From CBDFLD01 sp965249005 (lineage in GTDB: Bacteria > Acidobacteriota > UBA6911): 64,000 bases of DNA. Positions 54,688-63,603 of this stretch are shown here, piece by piece. The stretch lies in NCBI GenBank assembly GCA_965249005.1, contig CBDFLD010000016.1:363329-427328 (forward strand), given 5' to 3'. The translations under genes and the position numbers were made by a program. Under the pieces are notes generated by a model. The model saw only the letters and a list, made by a program, of their open reading frames with translations, searched no databases and had not been told where the DNA came from. The first letter of the stretch is position 1, and each line of letters begins with the position of its first letter.

Positions 54688-55116
54688 TTAAGTTGAAGAT
54701 ACTTTTTTTACCATATGAACTTCCATACCGCCCTGAGAGTGGGGCTTGATCTCGACTTCGTCCATAAAGGATCGAATGTAGAAAATACCCCGTCCGCTCG
54801 GCTTGAGTAGGTTTTCCGGATCCAGGGGATTCGGCAAACTATCAACCTCGAAGCCCCTGCCCTGATCTTTCACGAGAATATCCAAACGGTCCGGCGCGAC
54901 CTGAAATCGTATGTCCACCTTCTTCGAAAGATCCAACCTGTTTCCATGTTGAATGGCGTTCGTGACGGACTCTCGGACTGACATACTGATCCAGTGAGCG
55001 GCATCGTCGTCGAAACCCATGAAGCCAGTGACGCTGTCTGTGACCGTCTGGACCAAATCCAAATATTCCAAGGCGCTGCCGATGCTCACCGCTATTTTAT
55101 TGGATTCAGTGATCAT
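54688..55116 (-). CDS. RsbW/SpoIIAB-like serine-protein kinase (anti-sigma regulatory factor)
   Basis: A 142-residue GHKL-fold kinase. The N-box is in 'ISMSVRESVTNAIQHGNR', the G1 box in 'ILVKDQGRGFEVDSL', and the G2 region in 'LKPSGRGIFYIRSFMDEVEI'. Such proteins phosphorylate their STAS partner and sequester a sigma factor or other output. It is the first gene of a two-gene operon with the STAS protein. Confidence 0.9.
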   Translation of the reverse strand: MITESNKIAVSIGSALEYLDLVQTVTDSVTGFMGFDDDAAHWISMSVRESVTNAIQHGNRLDLSKKVDIRFQVAPDRLDILVKDQGRGFEVDSLPNPLDPENLLKPSGRGIFYIRSFMDEVEIKPHSQGGMEVHMVKKVSST

Positions 55117-55281
55117 TCTTTGGATTCAGGACTTTGGTATTGAACCTCGAAGTCCGCACCAAGTGATTATCGGCGTCATCTTAATCGGCGCTTTCGAGAA
55201 GTGCAAGCGAAAAGGTTGGTAAATTCAGATGGAACAAGGGTTTCCGGCGTCCCCACTCATCCTCTTCTGGGCGGACGTCTG

Positions 55282-55369
55282 TCACCTGAAGAACTCAGCT
55301 TTTTCCGCAACAACCATTCGGCCTCGCCGGGCTTCGCCAAGTCGGGCACTTCGCCCACCTTCTCGTAAC
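55282..55369 (-). pseudogene. Detached 3' end of the TPR lipoprotein gene
   Basis: The original last codons of the gene at 56983-57966, now cut off by an IS1380 copy. Joining ...gatggctag (57005-57009 complement) to the complement of 55369 gives an in-frame tail 'RLREGGRSARLGEARR', continuing to 'AEKAEFFR' and a stop at 55282. The whole joined frame is 350 codons. Confidence 0.75.
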
Positions 55370-55374
55370 CTAGC

Positions 55375-57004
55375 CCTTAGTCCAGCGTGATTTTTTGCAT
55401 GAGGAGGAAGAAAAGCCCTGGAACGTGCGCCGTTACGGGATAAAATGCGTTTGATATGTTTACAAGACATCCCGAAAGGAGCACATTCCAGGTGAATAAA
55501 AGAACCACTTTCCTTACTGGGAATCCGATCATGTACTGAACATCGCATACAACGTCTTGTCGGGTGGAACCTGTCTCGAAGATATCGAGCGGTTGCGCCA
55601 GGATGAGACCTACATGAACGGACTGGGAGCCGAGAGGATTCCGGATCCCACGACGGCTGGAGATTTCCTCCGTCGTTTCGATGAGGATTGGATCTTCGGA
55701 CTTCAGGAAACCATCAATGAAACCCGAACCAAGGTGTGGAAGTTGCAGGATGCTTCCTTCCGGAAGGAGGCCATCATCGACGTGGACGGGACCGTCGCCG
55801 GAACCTTGGGGGAATGCAAGGAAGGAATGGACATTGCCTACAACGGGATCTGGGGTTACGCACCGTTGATCGTGACCTTGGCCAATACGAATGAGGTCCT
55901 CTATCTGATGAATCGGCCGGGCAACCGTCCCTCTTCCGACGGAGCGGCCGAGTGGATGGACCGGGCAATCGATCTGGTGTCGTCGGTGTTTACGAAGGTC
56001 TGGCTTCGGGGCGACACGGATTTCTCGCTGACGAGAAACTTCGATCGCTGGGACGAGCGGGTTGGTTTTGTCTTTGGTTATGACGCCAAGCCGAACCTGG
56101 TCGGGATGGCCGATGCCCTGCCGGAGAGACAATGGAAACCGCTCGAGCGGCCTCCTCGTTATGAGGTCAAGAGCGAAGAACGGCGCCGTCCGGAAAACGT
56201 CAAAGAACAAGTAATCAAGGAGAGAGAATTCAAGAACATCCGCCTGCAGAGCGAGCAGGTCGCCGAGTTTGACTATCGTCCCGGACACTGTAAGAAAACC
56301 TATCGCATGGTTGTGGTTCGGAAGAACCTCACGATCGAAAAGGGGGAGCACCGGCTGTTTGATGAGGTCCGGTACTTCTTCTACATCACCAACGATCGGG
56401 AGATGACGATGGGAGAAGTGGTCCTTTTTGCCAACGATCGCTGCAACCAGGAAAACGTCATCGGTCAGCTCAAGAGTGGAGTGAACGCCTTGAGGATGCC
56501 TTCGGACAGTCTGGTATCGAACTGGGCCTACATGGTCATCGCATCGCTGGCGTGGAATCTGAAGGCCTGGTATGGCCTGGTGACGCAGGCGCCGACAGTA
56601 CGTCGTGATATCTTGAGGATGGAGTTCAAACGCTTCCTGGTGAACTTTGTGCAAATACCCTGTCAGATTGTAAGAACCGGTCGTCGCCTCGTTTACAGGA
56701 TATTGGCCTATAGCAAGCATCTCGAAACCTTTTTGGCGACGTTCGACTATATCAGGCAACTCAGGTTTACTTGAAGGCGCCTCGCCGGCGGGTGAGCCCG
56801 TACCCCCGGCGGAGCAAGAGTGGCGGGCGAAAGGAAGGGCATAACAGAGACAAACAAGATCAAGTGATCCAGACAACCAATGGAAGGTTTGTCTCTTGTG
56901 TTTCTCTTTGCTTTCCCTGTTACGCACAAGGAGCTGAAATCCACGAGATATTCGGAAAAGGCAAACGATTTTCCGAGCGAGCTCATACCTCGCTTATTTT
57001 GGGG
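55375..57004 (+). mobile_element. IS1380-family insertion sequence, internally deleted copy (1630 bp)
   Basis: The element has the same ends as the intact copy at 6386-8238 and is flanked by its own 5-bp duplication ctagc (55370-55374 and 57005-57009). It differs by loss of 223 bp corresponding to 6516-6738 of the other copy. The breakpoints lie at or within a base of two accac sequences, which suggests slippage between short repeats. Because 223 is not a multiple of three, the transposase is frameshifted. Confidence 0.92.
55492..56774 (+). pseudogene. IS1380-family transposase, deleted and frameshifted
   Basis: The GTG start and the first four codons are kept. The next 74 codons are lost and the frame shifts. 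The remaining downstream frame (from about 55515) is identical to the intact transposase at 6503-8008, including its catalytic residues. It lacks the N-terminal DNA-binding part. An internal start at 55557 could give at most a 405-residue fragment. Mobility would depend on transposase from the intact copy. Confidence 0.9.
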
Positions 57005-57966
57005 CTAGCCATCGCTCTGATACGGTCTTCCAACTCATCCGCCTCCGCATTACGGTCCATCTTCCGCAACAAGTCAGCGTAGTTCTCGAGGCCGTTCATC
57101 ACATTAGGGTGCTCCGGTCCCAGTGCCTTCTCCCAGATGGCGAGGGAGCGCTGGTAGAGCGGCTCTGCCTCGGTGTACTTGCCCTGATTGTAGTACAGCA
57201 GCCCCAGGTTGTTGAGGCTCGTAGCGACCTTGGAGTGCTCCGGTCCCAGTGCCTTCTCCGCGATGGCAAGCGCGCGCCGGTGGATCGGCTCGGCTTCGGT
57301 GTACTTGCCCTGGTCTTCGTAGAGCAGCGCCAGGTTGTTGAGGCTGCTAGCCACATCGGGGTGCTCCGGTCCCAGTGCCTTCTCCCTGATGGCGAGCGAG
57401 CGCCGGTGGAGTGGCTCAGCCTCGGCGTACTTGCCCTGGGCGTTGTACAGCGCCGCCAGGTTGTTGAGGCTCAGAGCGACATCGGGGTGCTCCGGTCCCA
57501 GTGCCTTCTCCCAGATGGCGAGGGAGCGCTGGTAGAGCGGCTCTACCTTGGTGTACTTGCCCTGATTGTAGTACAGCTCCGCCAGGTTGTTGAGGCTCGT
57601 AGCGACCTTGGAGTGCTCCGGTCCCAGTGCCTTCTCCAAGATGGCGAGGGAGCGCTGGTAGAGGGGCTCAGCCTCGGTGTACTTTCCCTGGTTGCGGTAC
57701 AGCTCCGCCAGGTTGTTGAGGCTTGTAGCGAGACGAGTATCTTCGTCTCCGAACTGCTCGGCTTCCTTAAGACTAGATAAGAACAGGTCCTCGGCCTCAG
57801 CGTAACGGCCTTGCTGATGTGCCTCCATACCTGCTTCGTTGTGCTTCTCCCAGACTGTAGCCTCGGTACAGGCGGTAAGCAGAATGATCAACACCCCCAC
57901 TACAATTATCCAGAGGTTAACGATTCGTTCAAGACGAGAGAGGGCAGGCACCCTTTGGCTGGTCAT
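56983..57966 (-). CDS. TPR (kinesin light chain-like) lipoprotein, C-terminus replaced by IS sequence
   Basis: A 327-residue protein with an N-terminal membrane segment ending in a lipobox-like 'IILLTACTEA'. A first TPR-like helix pair is followed by about six near-identical 42-residue repeats, A-L-G-P-E-H ... S-L-N-N-L-A ... Q-G-K-Y-T-E-A-E-P. Such repeats form a superhelical protein-binding surface. The last residues ('PKISEV') are encoded by the end of an IS1380 element, which supplies the stop codon. The original tail of about 29 residues survives separately at 55282-55369. The TPR array itself is untouched, so the protein may still work. Partners are unknown. Confidence 0.85.
   Translation of the reverse strand: MTSQRVPALSRLERIVNLWIIVVGVLIILLTACTEATVWEKHNEAGMEAHQQGRYAEAEDLFLSSLKEAEQFGDEDTRLATSLNNLAELYRNQGKYTEAEPLYQRSLAILEKALGPEHSKVATSLNNLAELYYNQGKYTKVEPLYQRSLAIWEKALGPEHPDVALSLNNLAALYNAQGKYAEAEPLHRRSLAIREKALGPEHPDVASSLNNLALLYEDQGKYTEAEPIHRRALAIAEKALGPEHSKVATSLNNLGLLYYNQGKYTEAEPLYQRSLAIWEKALGPEHPNVMNGLENYADLLRKMDRNAEADELEDRIRAMASPKISEV
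57109..57740 (-). repeat. 126-bp tandem repeats encoding TPR units
   Basis: The sequence gtgctccggtcccagtgcc recurs at 57109, 57235, 57361, 57487 and 57613, exactly 126 bases apart. The intervening DNA is highly similar between units. The array encodes 42-residue TPR units. High identity at the DNA level suggests recent duplication or gene conversion. Confidence 0.95.
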
Positions 57967-58501
57967 AGTAGACTCTCTGCTTGGTAGGAAGGTGTTTCAA
58001 TCAATCTATCCGACCATTGAAAGCGAATCCACTGAAAAGAATCGACGGCCATCTTGAAACAACACGCCATAATCATTCGAGAGGAGAGAACGGCAGCGAA
58101 GCTCTATCCTCCCCTCTCTTCCACGCAGAGCGAGGATTACGCCTTTATCCGCGTTCCCCAAGGTCACAAACTGTGAAAGCGTGTTGCCGCTTGTCTTCCT
58201 GTGAAAAACTCACTGAGGTTTGCTCAGGATCAGTGATTGGGCTGCGCCCTTTACCGCACCGTGTCGCTCCGTGTTTGTAGCCGAATCACGTCCGAGGCTG
58301 TGGAAAATTCATCCAAGGTCCGATGTTGCTTGCAACTGGAAGGCGCGACGTTGCCTCAGGAGCGACGATCTCAGCTCGCCCCTTACCCTCCATCTATCGC
58401 CTCCAGTAATTCGGGCGCCAATAATAGAGCCTAGTCATATCATCAGGATACGTCTGGGCCCATAATCCTTCCCTGCCTCTGGCCGCTCGATGTCGTCTTG
58501 T
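57967..58501. other. Intergenic region without a recognisable gene
   Basis: About 535 bp between the TPR gene and the CPCC remnant. The open frames here are short and show no family features. No RNA gene or repeat was recognised. The neighbours on the right are broken genes, so this may be eroded coding sequence. Confidence 0.4.
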
Positions 58502-58778
58502 TCAGGGTCGATGGGACGCCAGAAACGGATCACGTCGATCAGTTGGAAGCGGCTGGCGCACGTAGTCCTTGCCCCTTTTGTCGGATGCGCCGAAGGATTG
58601 GAAGTTTCTTCTGTGCTTCGACAAGAGAGGGAGTATTGGGACCACCGCCAAACTCAGGGAAACGGAGCTGTGAATGATCATCCTGCCACCAACAGATTGG
58701 GCAGATGTCATCGGAGCCTAGTTCATCGAAGACCAGATACCCACAGCAAGCGCAAGGAAACATGGACTCGTTGCTCAT
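58502..58778 (-). pseudogene. CPCC-family cysteine-rich protein, one frameshift
   Basis: The N-terminal part from ATG 58778 is a typical Cys-rich CPCC domain: 'FPCACCGYLVFDELGSDDICPICWWQDD', then 'FGGGPNTPSLVEAQKK', where the frame is lost. In the next frame the expected continuation is present ('NFQSFGASDKRGKDYVRQPLP') with a stop at 58502. One extra A in the gaaac run near 58610 explains the break. The intact protein would be about 91 residues with two C-x2-C pairs for zinc. The family is often found as a possible immunity or accessory protein next to toxin genes. Its start overlaps the stop of a small upstream ORF. An assembly error in the A run is possible. Confidence 0.7.
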
Positions 58779-58924
58779 AACTGTCCGCCTTCAAGGGAGT
58801 AGTTCTTGGGTGGCCAACCCCCATCGTTGATCCGAATGCTCGCTATCTGATACTCCTGTGTGTATTCTTTCAAGCGAAAAACTGGGGCGACATTGCCGCT
58901 TTTCCAGAGCAGGTTGTTTCTCAT
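58775..58924 (-). CDS. Small ORF coupled to the CPCC gene, possible toxin C-terminal remnant
   Basis: A 49-codon frame from ATG 58924 ('MRNNLLWKSGNVAPVFRLKE ... IRINDGGWPPKNYSLEGG'). Its stop overlaps the CPCC start (ATGA), the arrangement expected of coupled genes. The frame stays open about 25 codons further upstream, to a stop near 58999. This may be the tail of a longer, decayed protein. The sequence has no family I can name. The context of a possible CPCC immunity gene suggests a toxin domain remnant, but this is inference. Confidence 0.4.
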   Translation of the reverse strand: MRNNLLWKSGNVAPVFRLKEYTQEYQIASIRINDGGWPPKNYSLEGGQL

Positions 58925-59053
58925 GATATGATGGATCGTAGGAAGCCGTTCTAAGATGAACGTCCTGCCACTGCAGCTCCTATCAACTCAAGCGTTCGGT
59001 TTCCCCCCGCGCGGAGAGTAGCATCGGAATCGTCTTTTGAGGAGGATCACGAT

Positions 59054-59194
59054 TTGCCAGAGTTATTCAAGAACATACAACCTGCAAAGCACGACTCAAC
59101 GAAAAGGCTCAAATGGATCTTAACAGGAACAATCGTCTTCCTCACGTTTGGTGCTCTTGTTTTTCGATGTTCCAGCGGAAGGAATTGTGTTTAA
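59054..59194 (+). CDS. Possible small membrane protein (46 residues)
   Basis: An open frame from TTG 59054 with an excellent Shine-Dalgarno GAGGAGG at 59039-59045, eight bases upstream. The product has a charged N-terminus and one predicted membrane helix ('WILTGTIVFLTFGALVF'). No homologous family is recognised. It overlaps the 3' end of a minus-strand remnant. Low confidence, because the surrounding DNA is degraded. Confidence 0.3.
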   Translation: MPELFKNIQPAKHDSTKRLKWILTGTIVFLTFGALVFRCSSGRNCV

Positions 59195-59402
59195 AGTCGT
59201 TTTTTGACCACCTTCGCTGTTGGGGTAAATGGTGACTACGTCGGTGGACATTCGCAGCCATTTTCCAAAGTTGAAGTCACGGAATCCGATGTTGAAGGCG
59301 GACATCAGACTGAAGAACATCGCTGCTCGAAACAGGCGCCATTCTCGGAGGATCAGGTGGATAGGGTATCTTTTCAGAGCCGCGGCATCGTTGATGTGTA
59401 TG
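59120..59402 (-). pseudogene. C-terminal remnant of a pentapeptide-repeat/channel-like protein
   Basis: A minus-strand frame without a start, open from the edge of the transposase fragment. It includes 'LKRYPIHLILREWRLFRAAM' and 'FFSLMSAFNIGFRDFNFGKW'. This is the hydrophobic 'FNIGFRDxNFGxWLR' block found at the start of the membrane domain in some pentapeptide-repeat and channel-like proteins. The sequence after 'WLRM' no longer fits. The upstream part is missing at the junction with the transposase remnant. Confidence 0.45.
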
Positions 59403-59405
59403 GGG

Positions 59406-60608
59406 CTAGCAGCCCGTGGCTAAAACCGGATGGAGCACAGATCCACGGACAACGATGATCCTGGTGCATACTGGATGGAATTCATCTACAGATGTCTTCC
59501 TCGGCCAAAAAGTGGCCGAGATCGACCTCGACCATCTGAAAAAGGCCAAGATACGCGTCAGAAAGGCGCAGAGACGCCCCTGCAGACTCCGCGGCGTGCC
59601 CACGCCATACAGCTGTCGCATCAGCAGTCCGAGATTCAATGCACCGACATGAAGCAGCAACCGTTTGAGGATGTTTGGATGACCACGGAGATATGTCCGC
59701 CGCATTGCACCTGTTTCATAGAGGTGTGCACAAGGTCGTTCCAGTCGTTCTCCCCGTTGGCGAAGCAGGCGCTTTCCCCGTTCTCCTCGGATACGTCTAC
59801 GATTTCGGTACACGGCATCCCGCGCACGGGTGTTCCCGTGCCACCGCCGTTTACCCCGCTTTGGTTCGGAAATGTAGCTTCGGATCTCCAGTTGCTCGAG
59901 ATCTTCTACCAGTTGCGTGCTGTGATATCCCTTGTCGGTCACAAGCTCCTGCAGTCTATCGCTTTCAGGCAGCACACCCTCGAGTTGTTCGGCCGCTTCA
60001 ATGAGCGTCTTCTTGATCGTCGTCGTATCGCCCTGGTTGGCTCCCTGAACCGTGATGCCAACCACCGCTCCGGTTTCCAGATCCACGGCGTGTTCGGCCT
60101 TGTGAGCCAGATGCGTGCGGCCGTCCTTCATCTTGGTGATGCGGGCGTCCGGATCCTGCGGGTGCTGCCAGTCATCGTTGGAACCCTTCTTCGGCCGCTT
60201 GCGATCTATGCGCGCCAGATCCTCCCGGGTCGGTGTCTCAATACCCGATTCCTGTGCCAGTTTCGTCAAGTAGGTCTCGTAACTGTCTCCGGTATCCCGC
60301 CGTACAATGCTGCGCAAAGCCGCGTTGGCTTCCAGAGTGGTCGCATCCACCCCGAGGGTCTTGCCCTTCACCAGGTCCGCCTCAGCGAGCCGGCTCAGGA
60401 TCCAGGCAAAGACTGCGCTATGCGTCTCCACATCCATGCGCCGTCGCGTGCGGGAGATCGTCGAATGATCCGACGGATCCTCGCCCCACTCGAGTCCCAA
60501 GAACCCGCGCAGGCTCAGCGAATCGGCAGCACGCCAGGCGATAGCTCGCTCCGAATCCAGTCCCTCGAAAGGGAAACATCTCAAAAAACAATGAACGAAG
60601 CGAAGCAA
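59406..60608 (-). pseudogene. IS1182/IS5-superfamily transposase, 5'-truncated
   Basis: About 400 codons of a DDE transposase that begins abruptly at 'EGLDSERAIAWRAADSLSLR', a block that is internal in relatives. Catalytic regions remain: 'GKTLGVDATTLEANAA', 'HKAEHAVDLETGAVVGITVQ' and 'LQELVTDKGYHSTQLVEDLE'. The C-terminal part is 'RGERGKRLLRQRGERLERPCAHLYETGAMRRTYLRG' (in part). The N-terminal 80-100 residues and the corresponding IS end are missing where the frame meets the DUF2617-like gene near 60590. The left end near 59404 abuts the channel-like remnant. No second terminal repeat is visible. It is an inactive fragment. Confidence 0.8.
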
Positions 60609-61215
60609 ACCATAGTTGCCAATCCAGACTTCACCGGTTATGTCGACCAGTCGCCCGCTGCGCTCGGGTTAGCCATATGCCAACGCACCATTGATCCCGA
60701 GTTGTTTCGGGTGTTTGCGCAGGAAATACGCCGGTGGGACGATCTCTCGTTGACTCTCACGGTCATTGGCGCCAGTCACCTTGTCAACGTCGAATGGGAG
60801 AACGGTCGCCTGAGCGAGGTGCTATCTTGCGCTACTGAGTCCGTTCCTGACCCCGCCATGGTTCTTCCGGTGAGAGGTATCGTGGAACGAGACATAAAAT
60901 ACAAGAGTCCAAGCTTCGAATACGGGTTCAATCTGAAGCTCGAATCGCTATTACCTAATGCCAAGACGCTACCTGACCACGTCGTTCCCAGGTGTGCCGA
61001 TCAGGCGTCGGCTTCATTCCCCAGCCGTCCGGGATGTCCCAATGCCGTTTACGATCGTCGGCGCCGATTACTATCCAGACGGATCGATGCCACAGAAGCA
61101 AGGCTCGGAGCCAGTTTCTACAGATGTCCTGGAGATCCGATCCGTCCATTGGTACCAGTCCGAAAACCTTGCGGTGGTTAGCCAGTCACGTCTGACGTTC
61201 ACGAGGGGGAGTTAG
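60591..61215 (+). pseudogene. DUF2617-like protein, one frameshift
   Basis: From ATG 60591 the frame reads 'YVDQSPAALGLAICQRTIDPELFRVFA', 'LSLTLTVIGASHLVNVEWENGRLSEVLSC' and 'LPDHVVPRCADQASASF'. This fits DUF2617-family proteins. Near 61010-61030 the frame is lost, and the rest continues in the +1 frame ('VRDVPMPFTIVGADYYPDGS', 'IRSVHWYQSENLAVVSQSRL') to a stop at 61215. The joined product is about 207 residues. In other bacteria, DUF2617 genes lie with DUF350 and spermidine synthase genes, and both follow here. Function unknown. A single-base assembly error would also explain the break. Confidence 0.6.
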
Positions 61216-61216
61216 C

Positions 61217-62690
61217 ATGGATCGACGCACACTCGGCCTTTTTGGCCATCGGGGTTGTCCTGTTGATGATCCTGGTGGGCTTTGTTGGAAGTGTTTCTGG
61301 GCGGCCTGCCCTCCCAAACGGTAGCCCTGGTAGAGGCAGAGCTGCAGAACTTCGAACGGGACGCCTCGACCTTTTCAGCTGAAAAGGAAACCGTGGAAGC
61401 TGCCCTGGCGTCCGAGCCGGAAACTCTTCACTGCCACCGAATATCAACAGGGATGGAGAGATCGGCTGGGACGAAGCCCAGAAGCGCCTGGATGCGGCGG
61501 AATCGGATCTTGCAGAGGTGCGCGCCCTCAGGGAAGCCAATGAAAGCGCGTCCGTGGGAAAGATCGATGAGCTCCTGACGCGCACTCGTGCAGCAAGGGT
61601 TTTTTGCCGCCAATGAAGCAACCGAGATGTCCTCGGTGGTCAGTTTGCGGGTCGGCTTCAAGCAGAATCTAGACCAGAAGATCCGAGAGCTGGCGGCCGC
61701 TCATGAGGCGGTCGCCGGAAACCAATTTCTCGGCCGCAAGAAACAGGATCGAACAGGCCTCGATGGATTGGCCGGGAAAGAAGAGCGATTTGCAGAAAAC
61801 GCCTGTCGGCGGTCAGCGAAATGGTCGACGGCGCCAACCAGGCGTGGCAGACCATTGAGACCGAGAATGCCAAGCGGGGCAGCGGAGGATCCGTCACTTA
61901 CGACCAGATCATCCCTGCGGCTCAATCTTTGACCGACTATGGGAAAACCGTGCCGGCATCTCTGGATCAGATCACTGTCCTGGTAAGCCAGTTATACCGT
62001 TCCTGGGACAGGATCCTGGTTGACATGGAGATACGCGAAGGGACCGACGTCACCTTCCACCACAAGATCAAGACCGTCGAGGTGTCGATCAAGGATGTAG
62101 CAAACAAGACCAATGAGACGTCGGAACGCGAGGAATGGAAACAGATTTCCGAATCCGAATACAAGGCCATGGGGAAAAAACCTCGGCATGACGGTGGAGC
62201 GCAAGTCGGCGGGCAAATACGATCACGAGGCGGAAAAGATCGCGCAGCCGGCTGGTTTCGCCTATATGTGCCCACCAGGAGAGCGACAGAACCAATATGG
62301 CTATTGGCAGACCAGTTCGGGTGGTAGTTTCTGGGTCTTCTATGGCCAATACGCCATGATGCGGAGCCTGTTCTGGGGGCCTGGTTTACTATCGGCCCAT
62401 ATACTACAATCACTACAACAACTACAATACGGCGTACCGTTCAGGCCGCAGTTATTACGGAACGAGCTCAGCCGGTCGGCAGCGATACGGAACCAGCGGC
62501 ACTTTCACATCTTCCCGATATGCCAATTCCAGCTACAAACGCACGGGCGGTTTCAAGAACAGTCAGTATGTGAGAAGTGGAGGCAGTTACCGTGGCTCTC
62601 GGTTTTGAATCGAGGCCCGGCTCTTCTCGCGGTTCATTTGGTCGATCTAGCGCACGACAGTCGGGGAGTCGTTTCGGAAGAGGGAAATAG
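61217..62690 (+). pseudogene. Coiled-coil membrane protein with Gly/Ser/Arg/Tyr-rich tail, several frameshifts
   Basis: One gene spread over all three frames. The pieces in order are a membrane helix ('FLAIGVVLLMILVGFVGSVS'), coiled-coil segments ('LVEAELQNFERDASTFSAEK', 'WDEAQKRLDAAESDLAEVRA', 'NLDQKIRELAAAHEAVAGNQ'), and a globular part ('YDQIIPAAQSLTDYGKTVPA', 'HKIKTVEVSIKDVANKTNET', 'FAYMCPPGERQNQYGYWQTS'). A tail rich in Y, S, G and R follows ('SSAGRQRYGTSGTFTSSRYA ... SRFGRGK'), ending at 62690. At least four frame changes are needed. It lies between the DUF2617-like and DUF350 genes, a place filled by exported proteins of unknown role in comparable clusters. It is broken, or the assembly here is poor. 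Confidence 0.55.
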
Positions 62691-62744
62691 CATTCGTCGT
62701 TGCCCTCCACTGCCCGATGTAGCAGAGAATCAGGAGCAAATCTC

Positions 62745-63602
62745 ATGGAAACACTGTACGGCCTCGCACTCGGTTTAACATACGTGATTCTCGGCCTGAT
62801 TGTTTTGATTCTCGCGAAAGTATTCAAAGACGTCCTTACTCCATTTGCCGTGAATGAAGAGCTAACCAAGAAGGACAACCATGCCGTTGGCTTGGCTGTT
62901 ACTGGCTACTTTGCGGGGGTGACGATTATTTTCCTGGGAGCTTCCGTGGGACCGGAGTTCGGAGAAGAGCTAACCTCCACTGAGTTTGTAACCACGCTTG
63001 GAATCGATCTTCTTTACGCTCTTGGAGGTATCTTGGCGCTGAATGTCGGTCGCATCGTTGTGGATAAGCTGATCCTATTCAAATTCTCCACCATCAAAGA
63101 GATCGTACAAGACCAAAACGTAGGAACGGGTGCGGTTGAGTTTGGAAGCTACATTGCCACCGCCCTCGTAGTCGCCGGAGCGATACATGGGGAAGGTGGC
63201 ATAGTCACGGCTCTGGTATTCTTCGGGCTTGGTCAACTCGTTCTCGTCATTTTTGGCGCTTTCTACCAGTGGATTACCAAGTATGACATTCATCAAGAAA
63301 TCGAGCGTGACAATGTGGCTGCCGGAGTGGCTCTCGGCGCAAACATGGCCGCCATAGGGATCATCTTACTGAAGGCAACATCCGGGCACTTTGTCGATTG
63401 GCAGACCAATCTCATGGACTTCGGATACTACGCTCTGGCCGGCTTCGCTACTCTGATGGTCCTACGGAAGCTCACCGATTGGGTGCTCTTGCCCGGCACC
63501 ACTATCGCGCATGAAATTGCGAATGATCAAAATCTCAATGCGGCCTGGATCGAAGGGGTCGTGGCCATGGGCTTGGCGAGCGTGATCTTCTTCATGCTCT
63601 AA
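62745..63602 (+). CDS. DUF350-family membrane protein
   Basis: A 285-residue polytopic protein from ATG 62745, with AGGAG nine bases upstream. Two homologous halves, each with about four helices, are typical of tandem DUF350 proteins. The first begins 'LGLTYVILGLIVLILAKVFKDVLTPF' and the second 'ASYIATALVVAG'-like at about 140. The repeated acidic/Asn motif appears in 'EELTKKDNHAVGLAVTGYFAGVTIIF' and 'IERDNVAAGVALGANMAAIGIIL'. The family is linked by gene neighbourhood to polyamine aminopropyltransferases, as here, but its function is unknown. It is the only intact gene of this module. Confidence 0.88.
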   Translation: METLYGLALGLTYVILGLIVLILAKVFKDVLTPFAVNEELTKKDNHAVGLAVTGYFAGVTIIFLGASVGPEFGEELTSTEFVTTLGIDLLYALGGILALNVGRIVVDKLILFKFSTIKEIVQDQNVGTGAVEFGSYIATALVVAGAIHGEGGIVTALVFFGLGQLVLVIFGAFYQWITKYDIHQEIERDNVAAGVALGANMAAIGIILLKATSGHFVDWQTNLMDFGYYALAGFATLMVLRKLTDWVLLPGTTIAHEIANDQNLNAAWIEGVVAMGLASVIFFML

Positions 63603-63603
63603 C

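Noticed and set aside
59430..60590. A long plus-strand frame leading into the DUF2617-like gene
   Set aside because: The first 387 codons are antisense to a transposase; only the part from 60591 resembles a protein family.
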